A DNA stretch of 64,000 nucleotides, from assembly GCA_005656395.1 (NCBI GenBank), contig SRSI01000078.1, forward strand, positions 1,426,001 to 1,490,000, read 5' to 3'. The notes beneath the pieces were generated by a model that was given only the letters and a program-made list of their open reading frames with translations, was not told the origin of the DNA and ran no database searches. The stretch comes from Strongyloides papillosus (taxonomy: Eukaryota; Nematoda; Chromadorea; Rhabditida; Strongyloididae). This document shows positions 11,214 through 21,490 of this stretch, in pieces. The position numbers were made by a program, and so were the translations under genes. How positions within the stretch are numbered: the stretch's first letter is position 1; every line of letters starts with the position of its first letter.

Positions 11214-11736
11214 CTAATTGACTAAGAAACTATTTAGAGGTTAAAATATATGGAGAAATGCATATGATTTTCTTAATCACCAGGATTATTTGGGGATTTT
11301 TGCTATTTGGAGGTACTTTATTTAGAGGTTTTTTTGTATGAAAATTAAGAAAAAAAATCCGGGACCAGACTTTACGGTGACTAAGTAAAGGTTTCTCTTA
11401 TTAAGAGGTTTCTTATTAAGAAGTTACACTGTGGCATCATTTCTTAACTTTATAATCTCCAAAATTACATTTTGTATACTATATATTCTACATTTTCTTT
11501 TGATAAAACTTGGATGTAGTAAGAAGCCATTTTTGATATTGCATGTTCAACTAACTTCAACTAAGACATTACACAGCCTAAGTTTCTAAAAATTTCTGTG
11601 TAGCATTGGGGGAAATGTAGCAAATATTAGGACTATATAAAGATTGTTCTTAAAGATTTAAGACAAAGAAGTGAATCTTGAAGATGGAGCATCCATTTGT
11701 ATGTCTTCAGCTTCTAATGAAGATTTTTTGAGATTC
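11214..11736. other. Degenerate repeat-rich stretch with no gene seen
   Basis: This lies between the PIP-motif relic and the older mariner relic. At 11391-11430 a short unit around CTTATTAAGA is repeated. A segment near 11360-11395 (AAAAAAATCCGGGACCAGAC, followed by a CTAAGTA) faintly resembles a mariner end, but the match is too weak to call. Confidence 0.4.
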
Positions 11737-12125
11737 TATCAATTCGAAACTACTTTTAATGACCTTAATGTAAAATGCTATCAAAATTAGACAAGAAATA
11801 TCTAAAAAAAATTACAAAATTCGAAAAATAACAAAAATGTTGTTCTTCAATATGACGACATGTGACATTGAAGACTCGAAAAAATCTGGATAAGAGAAGT
11901 TATGAATTTCTCTCGCATACAACATACTTTCCAGATGTTTCTTTATATAATCACTACTTACTCTTATCTCCACATAACTTCTAGGATGATAGATACTTCA
12001 GTAAAGTCGGTGAGGCAAATATTGGTTTTTTCAAAACTTTCTTCAAAAAAGATGGGAAATTCTTCACATCTGGAATCGATAAAATGACTACTAAATGGAG
12101 ACTAGTTGTAGACTACATTAAATAA
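11737..12125 (+). pseudogene. Older mariner transposase, C-terminal relic
   Basis: Plus-strand fragments follow the order of a mariner transposase C-terminus. YQFETTFNDLN comes first, then NVVLQYDDM (the HDNA catalytic region), then after frame changes HTTYFPDVSLYNHYLL (matching the PYSPDLAPSDYHLF region), and finally FFTSGIDKMTTKWR before a stop at 12123-12125. Several stops and frameshifts intervene. A younger mariner is inserted two bases after the stop codon. The matching 3' end of this older element is at 13412-13500. Its left end is not recognisable. Confidence 0.75.
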
Positions 12126-12127
12126 TA

Positions 12128-12155
12128 TTAGGTTGTTCAATTGAAAATGTCGTTT
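12128..12155 (+). repeat. Mariner terminal inverted repeat, left
   Basis: It begins TTAGGTTGTTCAATTG and matches the right terminus at about 24 of 28 positions. Confidence 0.9.
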
Positions 12156-12159
12156 TTTG

Positions 12160-13213
12160 ACAGTCAATTTTAAAATGTTATAACTCAGTTAAAAATTAAT
12201 ATTTTTATTTGAAATAAGTACCGTTGGAATCAGCACATTGTTGCCAACGTGATACAAGTTTATTTATGCCATTTGAAAAAAAAACTCCGGTCTCTAGAAT
12301 CCAAAAACTTCAAGACGTCATTTTCAGGTCATCAGATTTGGTAAATTTTTTCTGCCGCAAATGAAGCTCTAATTCCTTGAATAAATAATAATCTGTTGGA
12401 GACAAGTCCAGTGATTAAGGAGGATGTGGCAGAGTTTCATATTACAATCCTTTAAGCTTCCTCACCGTCGTTTTTGAAACATGAGGTTTAGCATTATCAT
12501 GGAGTAATATTGGATCTCTTTTGTTGACCAATGCAGGCTTCAGAACAGATAATTTTTTGCGATTTCTTCTTCTTCCTTACAGTATCTGTCTGCAATCATA
12601 GTTTCTCTAAGATTTAGATACTTATGATGGATGATTCCATTACAATTTCATCAAATAATTAGGATTACTTTCTTAATTGAATGCCTGAGTTTCGGGAAGT
12701 TTTTAGAGCTCTTATTTTTGCCCACCCATTGCGATGACCTCTTACAATTGTCAAACATGATCTGTCTTTCATCTCACGTTATAATTCTTTTTAAAAATAG
12801 GTCATTTTTGTTCCTGTGAATCAAATAATAACAAGTTTACATGCTTCTAAAACATTAGTTGGGAGTATACTCATGGAGTATGTAAGAATCCATTTTTTTC
12901 TTCATATTTATAAGTTTTAAGTGGTTGGATACAGGTCCAACACTGACATTCAATTCCCCTGTGAGCTCCCGAACAGTTATTCTTGGATTATGTTCCACCA
13001 TTCTTTTTATTCTTTCGTTCTCAAGAACATTTATTCCATGAAAACCCTCTTGTCTTTGAAAACTTATATCCCATTGCGGAATTTCTGGAACCAACGTTGT
13101 ATGGTTTGTTTGTTAGTGAATCTTTGACCAAATACTTTATTTACTTTCCTTGAAGTTTTGGCTGCTGCTTGGCCAAGTTTGAACTCGTACAAGTAAATTG
13201 GTCGGAAATCCAT
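12160..13213 (-). pseudogene. Mariner transposase, broken
   Basis: ATG at 13213 opens MDFRPIYLYEFKLGQ, followed by RWFQKFRNG, the first helix-turn-helix of mariner transposases. After a frameshift near 13090 a frame to 12855 contains ITVRELTGELNVSVG and VSNHLKLIN, the second helix-turn-helix. Further fragments on the same strand include LLHDNAKPHVSKTTVRKL (second catalytic Asp region) and LDLSPTDYYLF (third). Many stops and frameshifts separate the pieces, so no functional enzyme can be made. The sequence is of the type found in the mellifera/cecropia-like mariners, but the subfamily is inferred from memory of the family. Confidence 0.9.
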
Positions 13214-13381
13214 TTTTGACGTAACTTCTTTCTAGAGTAATAGCAACTTTTTAATAATTGCGAACAAAATGCAAAAAGATGACAATGATAGTCCTCGATT
13301 TGCTCTATAAGATGGTATATATTTTGTAGCGATACGTGAACGTATAGAAAGTTATAATCATTTAAAGTTTGATAATCTAAA

Positions 13382-13409
13382 AAGCGATATTTTCAATTAA
13401 ACAACCTAA
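13382..13409 (-). repeat. Mariner terminal inverted repeat, right
   Basis: Its reverse complement begins TTAGGTTGTTTAATTG. A TA follows at 13410-13411. Confidence 0.9.
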
Positions 13410-13411
13410 TA

Positions 13412-13500
13412 TATTGTAAATTAGATATATTTCTTTTTAAAATTATAGCGCTCTAGAATTTCTGTAAAAAAAAAGGGACAGAACTTTTGCGACAACCTAA
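13412..13500 (+). mobile_element. 3' end of the older mariner
   Basis: This segment ends GGGACAGAACTTTTGCGACAACCTAA and is followed by TA at 13501-13502. The terminal CAACCTAA is the mirror of TTAGGTTG, but the inner bases differ from the younger element, so this is a different mariner. It continues the relic at 11737-12125 across the younger insertion. Coding sequence of the ABC transporter starts immediately after it. Confidence 0.75.
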
Positions 13501-13502
13501 TA

Positions 13503-16500
13503 TTTCAATATGATGCATCAAATCTGAATATTAATTTGGTATCTTATGGTGGTAATCAAAGTGATTTAGAAGATAAATTAAAAAAGTGTAGTGAAGACCA
13601 TTCAAGTTTATGTTCGGATGTATTATTTGGTCTTTACGTTAAATATGATCCTAATGTGAATAGAAAAAACTATACTATTTATTTATTAGATAAAGGTAAT
13701 AAAAGTCTTTAAAAAAAAGGATGTTTATTTATTAGGAAATATTAAATATGCTACAACGTTATCACTATTACAGGTAAATTTGAATTCTTATTTTACTTCT
13801 AATCACTATATTTTTAAGAAAACGAGTACAACAAGAAATTTTCCATATATTTTTATTTATGATAGTAGTAATAGAAAGAGTTTATCAAATGATTTTACTA
13901 AAAGTATTGAATATTTTTTAAGCATGAATCATTATTATCAGCTTTTTTCAATAATATTTATAGTTGCTGCAGTTAATAATATTGTTAATCAAAGAAATGG
14001 ATTACTAAAGAAATATCTCCATAATATTGGAGTTTCAAGATTTGTCTTTTATAGTTCATCTATCTTTGGCCCATTAGTTGAAATGACTATATTTTTTACC
14101 ATTTCTGGTGCCATACTTTTATATTGGTGTATACCAGATATTGTAAGTTAACATTTCTTTTTTTCTAATTAATATTTAAATTTTCCTTAAGAATATGTCA
14201 TTGTTACATTTTATTATATGGAAAATTTTATATTCAATATGTGGAATGGGATTTGGTATAATTTTAACTTCATTATGTAAAGGGAAAAAAGATGTTTTAA
14301 TGACAATAATTTTTTGGATAGTATTTATTCACTTAGATATTGGACAGACAGTTGGATTAACTTCTGATAGCATTCTAGCTGTTCTTAACATCAATATAAT
14401 TGATAGTAATTTAGCTAGAATTAAAATTGATTCATTGTATAAAGAAAGTAATGTCAAAAAGGAATCCTTTCCACTAGAAATAATTTATAAGAATGAATTT
14501 TCCGGTACTTTTGGTTGTCAATTAATTTACCTTATTATAAATATGTTAATTGGTTATGGTTTTGGTATTATTGTTGATAAATTATGGCCAAATGATTCAT
14601 ATAATCAATTCTCATTTCTATATTATATTAGAAGATTTAGAAATTATACTTATATAAGGCATATTCTTGATAAAGATGATTTTCATGACTTGAATAAAGC
14701 AATTGAAGGTAGTGATAGTAAAAGAAAGAATATTGTTAAAAAGGAGAAAAAAAAGAGTGGTAAATATAAAAAAAATACTATAGTTGGAGAGCATATAAGT
14801 AAAATATACAAAGCAACAGGAGAGACAGCATTAGAAGATGTTAGTTTTGAATTTAAGTCAAAACAAATTAATGTTATAATCGGTTTCAATGAATCTGGTT
14901 TAACAACTCTAACGGAAATATTAGCAGGTGCTTCAGGACCATCAAAAGGTCATATAAAATATTTTAAAAAATCATTAAAAAAATTTGGAAGACACAAAAT
15001 AGGATATTGTCCACACTTTACTGTTACATATACCGGTATGACTGTAGAGATGGCTTTAAAAGTTTTTTCAATAATTAAGACAAATAAATATCAACGATTA
15101 AATACTATTAAAAAGGAACATTTATTTATTAATGAAGATGTTGAATTGTTAATTGATACATTGGGATTAACTGATTATATGGATATATATTGTGAACATT
15201 TACCTGAAAGAGTACAAATGTATCTTAATTTATGCATGGCATTTGTTGGAGACCCCAAAATTGTTATACTTAATGGAGTATTAGATAAATTACCTAATGA
15301 AGATGTTGTAAAAATAATAGGTATTTTAAAAGATATAAAAGAGGATAAGACAATTATTATATCAACGCAAGATATGGAAATTGTTGATCAATTAGCTGAT
15401 CATGTACTATTATTAAAACGAGGAAAAGTTGTTGATGAAGGACCATTTCAGAAGCTCAAAAAAATTCATTGTTCATATGCTAAATTAGATATACGTTTAA
15501 AAAGAAGTTTAATTGGTGATGAAAAGAATCTTAATATTGTCTTTAATACAATACACAATTTTGTAAAACATTTTGTGGCAGATGCTGTTATTGAGGATAC
15601 ACAATCATATAGTAATCATCTTGTCTTAAGATTACCACAAAGAATGAAATCTAATTTTGTCAGATTACTAGATTGCCTTGAAAATCAAACTAAAGAATTC
15701 AATATAATTGATTTTAGTATTCATAGCTATAGTTTGGAAGATTCATTTTTACTAAGTAATATTGGAGCAACATTAGAACCCCGTCTACAAAAGAGTATTG
15801 ATTTAATAAATAAAGTACCAGGTTTTGATGATCGTGCTTCTGGATTTGAATTATATACAAAACAATTATTTGCCTTAATTAAGAAACGTTTCTCTTACAT
15901 GTTTATTGATGTAAAAACACTATTATTTGTAATAATTATTGGAGTTTTATTAACATCAGCTTTGCCACAATACTTAAGAAATTATTCTTTAACATTTTGC
16001 TCATTAAATGGAAATACAGCACTTGAAAAATCATTTATTCCATTATTTTCAATAAAAAACAATTCGGATGATTTGCATCACTTTAGAGATAATATGAAGC
16101 ACTTAGACAGGAAAGGTAGTAATAGAAAACAAATTGGTAAATTTTCAATGAAACCTCAAGAGATCCCACAAAATTATATATTTTGGGGACCAAAATATCC
16201 AATAAAAGTATCACCAAAAATATCAAATTTTCAAAGTATTATAACAACAAATATTTGCTTAAATCTTTCATTATCACTTATGGATAGTTTAATTAATTCT
16301 TATATTAATGAAAATTATGATGATATAGAATCACAAGTAATATATTTTAAATCAAATGTGAAGCATTCTCATAATAATACATTAGGAATATTTAATACTG
16401 ATGAGTCAATAGTTAATTTTTTTGGAAAAAAAAATGGTATTAATTGGAATGTGTTTATACCAACAGCACAAATCATAATAATGTGTATAGCAACATACTT

Positions 16501-18427
16501 CCTAACGATATATCCACTATTTATTGAAAGAATTAAAGGTTTCAAGCAACAACAATATTATGCTGGTGTTAGTCCATTTTTGTATTGGATAAGTAATTTT
16601 ATAGCTGATACTATTATTGGAATTATTGTATTCTCATCATTAATTGTATTATTTGGATTTTTAAATGAGGACGCAAATTTTCTACCATTTTTTCAAGCAA
16701 CATGTATATATTTCTTTATGAATCTACCAATATTTTACTGTTTAACATTTTTTGGTAAATATTTTTCAAATACCTGTGGATTTCTTGGGATAATTTTTTT
16801 GACACTTCAAGGATTAATGTGTATTGTTTTTGAAAAAAATAATATTACAGAAAATGAGTATAATGAGAAAAATAAGAGCTATGTTTGGAAAATTATTAAA
16901 ACATATATGAATCCATTTACAATACTTTATAAGATACAAATAGCAAGATATTATGGTAATGAGAATGATAAAAAAAATGCAAATTATTTGATGAATCTTC
17001 CTATAGGATTACCAATAACAATTGTATATATACTAATATTATTTAGTTTTTTAATATTAATTGAATGTGGCGTTTTAATATCAATACGAAATTGGATTGG
17101 AACAGTTAGATCCATAATTAATGAAAGTAATAATACTAAAAGTAGGAGAAGAAGACAAACATTTGATAGTAAAACAACTACTGAAGAAGATATTAATAAT
17201 AATTTGGATGAATCATGTTTTATTTCAACAATAAGACCTAATGATGAACCAACAATCATTATGGAACACGCTAAGCCATATTTACGTGATGTAAATTTAC
17301 AAAGGGGATTAAACTTTGATGTATTTCCAGGTGAATGCTATTGTTGGTATATCAAAGATGATAGAGAACGTGAAAGTATTTTTAATTTTATGACTGGAAA
17401 TATTAAGAAAAAAGAAGGTTCCATAACAATATATGACAGAGATGTTAATACTCGTATGAGAATGGGATATAGTCCATCAAAAAATGCTATATTACCATTT
17501 TTTACACCATTTGAACATTATAAATTTTTTGCATTATTATCAGGATTTCGTAAAAGTAAACTTCAAAGTATTAATATGCTAAATTTAACTGGACTTATTC
17601 AATGTCGCCATAAACAATTACAATATTGTGATTCAAATCAAAAAAGACGTTTAGTTGTTGGTATCTCAGCATTAACACAATCTGGAGCATTATTTTTAGA
17701 TACACCAACAGAATATTTATATAAACAAGGACGAAATGAAATATGGGAATTAATTAGTATACTTTTAGTTGAAAAAGAAGAATCAATCGTAATAACAACA
17801 AATAATTTAGAGGAGTGTAATGAGTTATCAAGTCGTTTTGGTTATATTAATAATGGTTATGTTGAATATAATGGTACATATACGGGGTTAAAAGAAATTT
17901 ATTGTGATGGATATAATTTTAAGATAACTGTCTCTAATCCATCATTAGAAGTTTTGATATGTCTTGATCAAATAATGGTTAGTGAACTTGATGCTATACC
18001 AGGAGATTTGACGAAGATTACATCACTTATGGAATGGGATGTACCAAAAGCAACAAAAAGTGGTAAAGTTTTATCATGGTCTGATGTATATTCATTTGGT
18101 GAACAATTATTTTTACGTTATGGAAAATTAATAGTCCAGCCAATAAATTGTAATGATAATGTAAATGATGTTAATAATTTAACGAAAACGGATACTACTT
18201 CAATAACAATTAATACTACTTCTAGTACTATAGGTACAAAAGTTGATGATGATAGTGATGAAGATGAGGAAGATGAAGATGATAATAAGACTGAGGATGA
18301 AGGTGATAATGTTTCTGGATATTGTGGTATACGATCAAGTTTAACAGTTCCACATATAATTGATTATGTCGTTACTAATAATAGTCTTGAACAAATAATA
18401 TTTAAAATCCAAAATAGTAATTTATAA
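13503..18427 (+). CDS. ABCA-type transporter with degenerate ATPase domains, 5' end missing
   Basis: The exons I read are 13503-13695, 13736-13773, 13819-14142 and 14192-18427, with introns of 40, 45 and 49 nt that keep phase. The product has the ABCA layout: extracellular segment, membrane helices, NBD1, second extracellular loop and helices (about residues 570-970 of the last exon), and NBD2 with an acidic linker near the C-terminus. NBD1 reads GFNESGLTT where the Walker A lysine is expected, KIVILNGV for Walker B, and STQD where the switch His is expected. NBD2 lacks a Walker A (IKDDRERES), has CDSNQKRRL for the signature, and ALFLDTPTE without the catalytic Glu. The last exon is open for 1,410 codons. 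No in-frame ATG or first membrane helix precedes 13503, where mariner sequence begins. Either the gene is truncated, or a first exon lies far upstream and an acceptor such as GATTTAG near 13566 is used. Confidence 0.85.
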
Positions 18428-18544
18428 ATATAATTGTATAAAAAAACAATATTTGTAAATATATATCTTTTTTATAACGAAGTATGGTTAATTTCTAGTC
18501 AATAAAATAAAATTTATTTCATGAGACTCATTTTTTTAAAAAAA

Positions 18545-18882
18545 TTATTCATCTAAACAGGTACTTAATGGAACACATGTATCATCCTCGACACTTTTTT
18601 TACCATAACCTTCTTTACAATAACATCCTGGAGGTGAACATTTGTTAAATCTACATGGATCGACAAAATAAAAGATAGTATAACATCTTTTTTCGTTGCA
18701 TGGTCCACATTCCATGTAAACTTCATTACCACAGCATTCTTGTTGTGAAGTTGTTGTGACGGGATTTGATTTTACTAAATTACTACTTGATGAAAATAAT
18801 AAAATGATGCAAAACATTAACTATATCATAATAATTTATATATGGAATAGAAAAAACTTACATGCAAATTGATTCTAAACAT
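18545..18882 (-). CDS. Secreted TIL-domain cysteine-rich protein (protease-inhibitor type)
   Basis: Exon 1 is 18862-18882 (MFRINLH), and a 41-nt intron leads to exon 2 at 18820-18545, in phase, giving 97 residues. The N-terminus is hydrophobic (LMFCIILLFSSSS), a likely signal peptide. The mature part has eleven cysteines starting ECCGNEVYMECGPC and ending DTCVPLSTC, with PGCYCKEGYG in the middle. This pattern is that of trypsin inhibitor-like (TIL) domains, which block serine proteases and are abundant in nematodes. Target and specificity cannot be read from the sequence. It is transcribed away from the malic enzyme gene across a shared 680-bp upstream region. Confidence 0.82.
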
Positions 18883-19565
18883 TTTTGTTAACACAACACC
18901 TATAAAATGATATCATTTTTGATAGTTCAACGATTTTTTATCCTTCACAAATTAGAAAGATTAGTCATATTTATTTTTAACGGAAAAAAAAATAATACCA
19001 AGGACAAACATTAATGAATGGAGAAAATTATTATTTCAACGTTTATTATATTTAAACATCATATAAAATATTTTTACAAAACTTCATTATAGAATATTTT
19101 TTTACTACCATCAAACTGTCTTATTTTTATCATTTTATAGGGGAAAATTGTCCCTTAATTTTATTGTTGAAAATAGCTAACAAAAAGAATGTCATTAGAA
19201 AAACATACATAAAATAATTATTAAATGATACTTGTGATTAGTTTTTAGCATATAAATAAAAAAGTTTTTTGTCTAAAAATCATTGATATACAATACTTAA
19301 TAATATCATTGTATTTTTGCAAAGTACAAAATATTTAATTTCAACATTTATTCATTTGCTTTGATACATTCTGTAATTGAAGGTTGTTGTAAATTTAAAT
19401 GCTTATCTATTTATCATTTTGAATTTTATATGTATAAAAAATTTGAAATTAAAAATTATTTATGATTATAAAAATAATTTTTATATTCAAAATTTCTATA
19501 CATTTTTAATGTTAAAAATAATGAAATATCAAATATTTATCATTTATGTAAAACATACAATAATA
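18883..19565. other. Shared upstream region of two divergent genes
   Basis: This 683-bp AT-rich stretch separates the TIL gene (minus) and malic enzyme (plus) and should contain both promoters. I see no specific motif that I can name. The malic enzyme frame stays open upstream to about 19377, but those codons look like non-coding sequence. Confidence 0.5.
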
Positions 19566-21490
19566 ATGTTTAATTTAAGATCTATAAAAAAGCTTGAAAA
19601 TATTAACAATAAAATATGGAAAAGAAATATAAAACTAACCAATAAAAATAATTCAAATGAGACAAAAGATAATTCAGATCCATATAGGAAAGAATTAAAA
19701 AGATTTTACGCTCAAGAAACTGTAACAACAACAAAACGTGGTATAGATGTTCTCCTGAATAGGAAGTTGAATAAAGGTACAGCATTTACATTATTTGAAA
19801 GACAATACCTTGGTATTCATGGTCTATTACCTGCAGCATTTATGAATATTGACCAACAAGTTTATCGTGTAATGAGTGAAATAAGAAGTTACTCAAGTTC
19901 AATGTTAAAATATGAAGCATTAATGGGGCTTGCTGATAGAAATGAAAAATTATTTTATAAAGTATTATGTAATAATATCAAAGAATTACTTCCAATTGTT
20001 TATACACCAACTGTTGGTGAAGCATGCCTTAATTTTGGTAAATATTTTAAAACACCAAGAGGATTATATATTACAATTAATGATAATTCAATTAGTAAGA
20101 TTAACCAAATTTTAAGCAATTGGCCAGAGAATAATATTAAAGCTATTGTTGTAACAGATGGTGAAAGAATTCTTGGATTAGGTGATTTAGGTGCATATGG
20201 TATGGGTATTCCTGTTGGAAAAAGGATATTATATACAGCATTAGCTGGTATTACACCATGTGAATGTCTTCCTGTTCTTATTGATGTTGGAACAAACAAT
20301 GAAAAATTACTTGAAGATCCATTATATATAGGTTTAAGAAAAAAAAGAGTTGGTGGTGAGGAATATGATAGGTTATTAGATAATTTTATGAAAGCATGTG
20401 TTAAAAAATATGGACAAAATGTTTTGATACAATTTGAAGATTTTGGTAATAAAAATGCATATCGTTTACTCGATAAATATAAAGATAAATATACAATATT
20501 TAATGATGATATTCAAGGTACAGCATCAATTATATTAGCTGGTCTATTAGCTACAACAAAAATAACAAATAAAAAGTTATCCGATCAGAAATTTTTCTTT
20601 TTTGGTGCAGGTGGTGCAGCAACTGGTATAGCTGAGATGGTTGTATCACACATGGTTCATGAGGGAACACCATTCCATAGTGCATGTGATAAAATTTTTA
20701 TGTTTGATGTTAATGGTTTAATTACGAAAGATAGGATACCGCAATTAAGTAGGAGATTAGTACATTTTGCTAAAGATTTACCAAATCAAAAAAATTTATA
20801 TGAAAGTATATGTATGATAAAACCAAATGTATTAGTTGGTGCAGCAACAGTAAAAGGAGCATTCACACCAAAGATAATTAAAAAAATGAGTGAAATAAAC
20901 GAGAGACCAATTATTTTTGCCTTATCTAATCCAACTAGTAAATCAGAATGTACTAATGAAGATGCTGTAAAATTAAGTAATGGTAAAGTAATTTTTGGAT
21001 CTGGTAGTCCATATAAGCCTGTTTTATACAATGGTTCATATTATAAAACAGCACAAGCAAATAATGCTTATATTTTCCCTGGTATTGCATTGGCAGCAAC
21101 ACTTTTTAAAATTAAACATATTAATGAGAAACATTTTCTTATAGCGGCAAAAGTTAGTTCTTTTTTTTATTTAATAAATATATTTTTTTCTAGGAAGTTG
21201 CTAATTATGTATCACAGGAAAGACTTGATCGTGGTTTAATTTACCCATCAATGGAGGATGTCAAAGAAATTTCAATAAAAATAGCATTAAAAATATCGGA
21301 AGCATGCTATAAAGATTCTACAGCATGTTTATATCCAGAACCATCTGATAAAGAATTATATATTCGTTCCAAAGTCTATTCTCCAGAATATGGTGATATT
21401 ATTTATAGAACATATGATTGGCCAAAAGAAGATACAGTACAAGGTTATAAAATTCCCAAGTTAAGCGATAGAACTTCTTATATAGACTAA
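19566..21490 (+). CDS. Malic enzyme
   Basis: It oxidatively decarboxylates malate to pyruvate, making NAD(P)H. Exons are 19566-21152 and 21194-21490 with a 41-nt intron between AAK and EVANYV. Family signatures are GLLPAA, LYIVYTPTVG-type sequence (LLPIVYTPTVGEACL), VVTDGERILGLGDLG, FNDDIQGTASI (metal and malate binding) and the Rossmann motif FFGAGGAATGIAE. It ends with the usual C-terminal half. The start chosen, MFNLRSIKKLENINNK, gives a basic N-terminus compatible with mitochondrial import; upstream in-frame ATGs at 19509 and 19521 are less attractive. Cofactor preference (NAD or NADP) is not settled by eye. The length is about 627 residues, normal for the family. Confidence 0.95.

Larger units (their letters stand above)
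12128..13409 (-). mobile_element. Full-length mariner element, inactive
   Basis: Near-identical inverted repeats start TTAGGTTGTTCAATTGAAAA at 12128 and, on the other strand, at 13409. TA duplications flank it at 12126-12127 and 13410-13411. At 1,282 bp it has the usual size of an intact mariner. The transposase lies on the minus strand and is broken. The element is inserted in the 3' part of an older mariner. Confidence 0.93.

Noticed and set aside
11355..11397. Additional mariner end
   Set aside because: It has only a faint likeness to the GGGACAGAAC...CAACCTAA end, with too many mismatches.
19377..19565. Upstream extension of malic enzyme
   Set aside because: The frame is open, but the translation is F/I/N/K-rich non-coding sequence, and the first codon would not be ATG.
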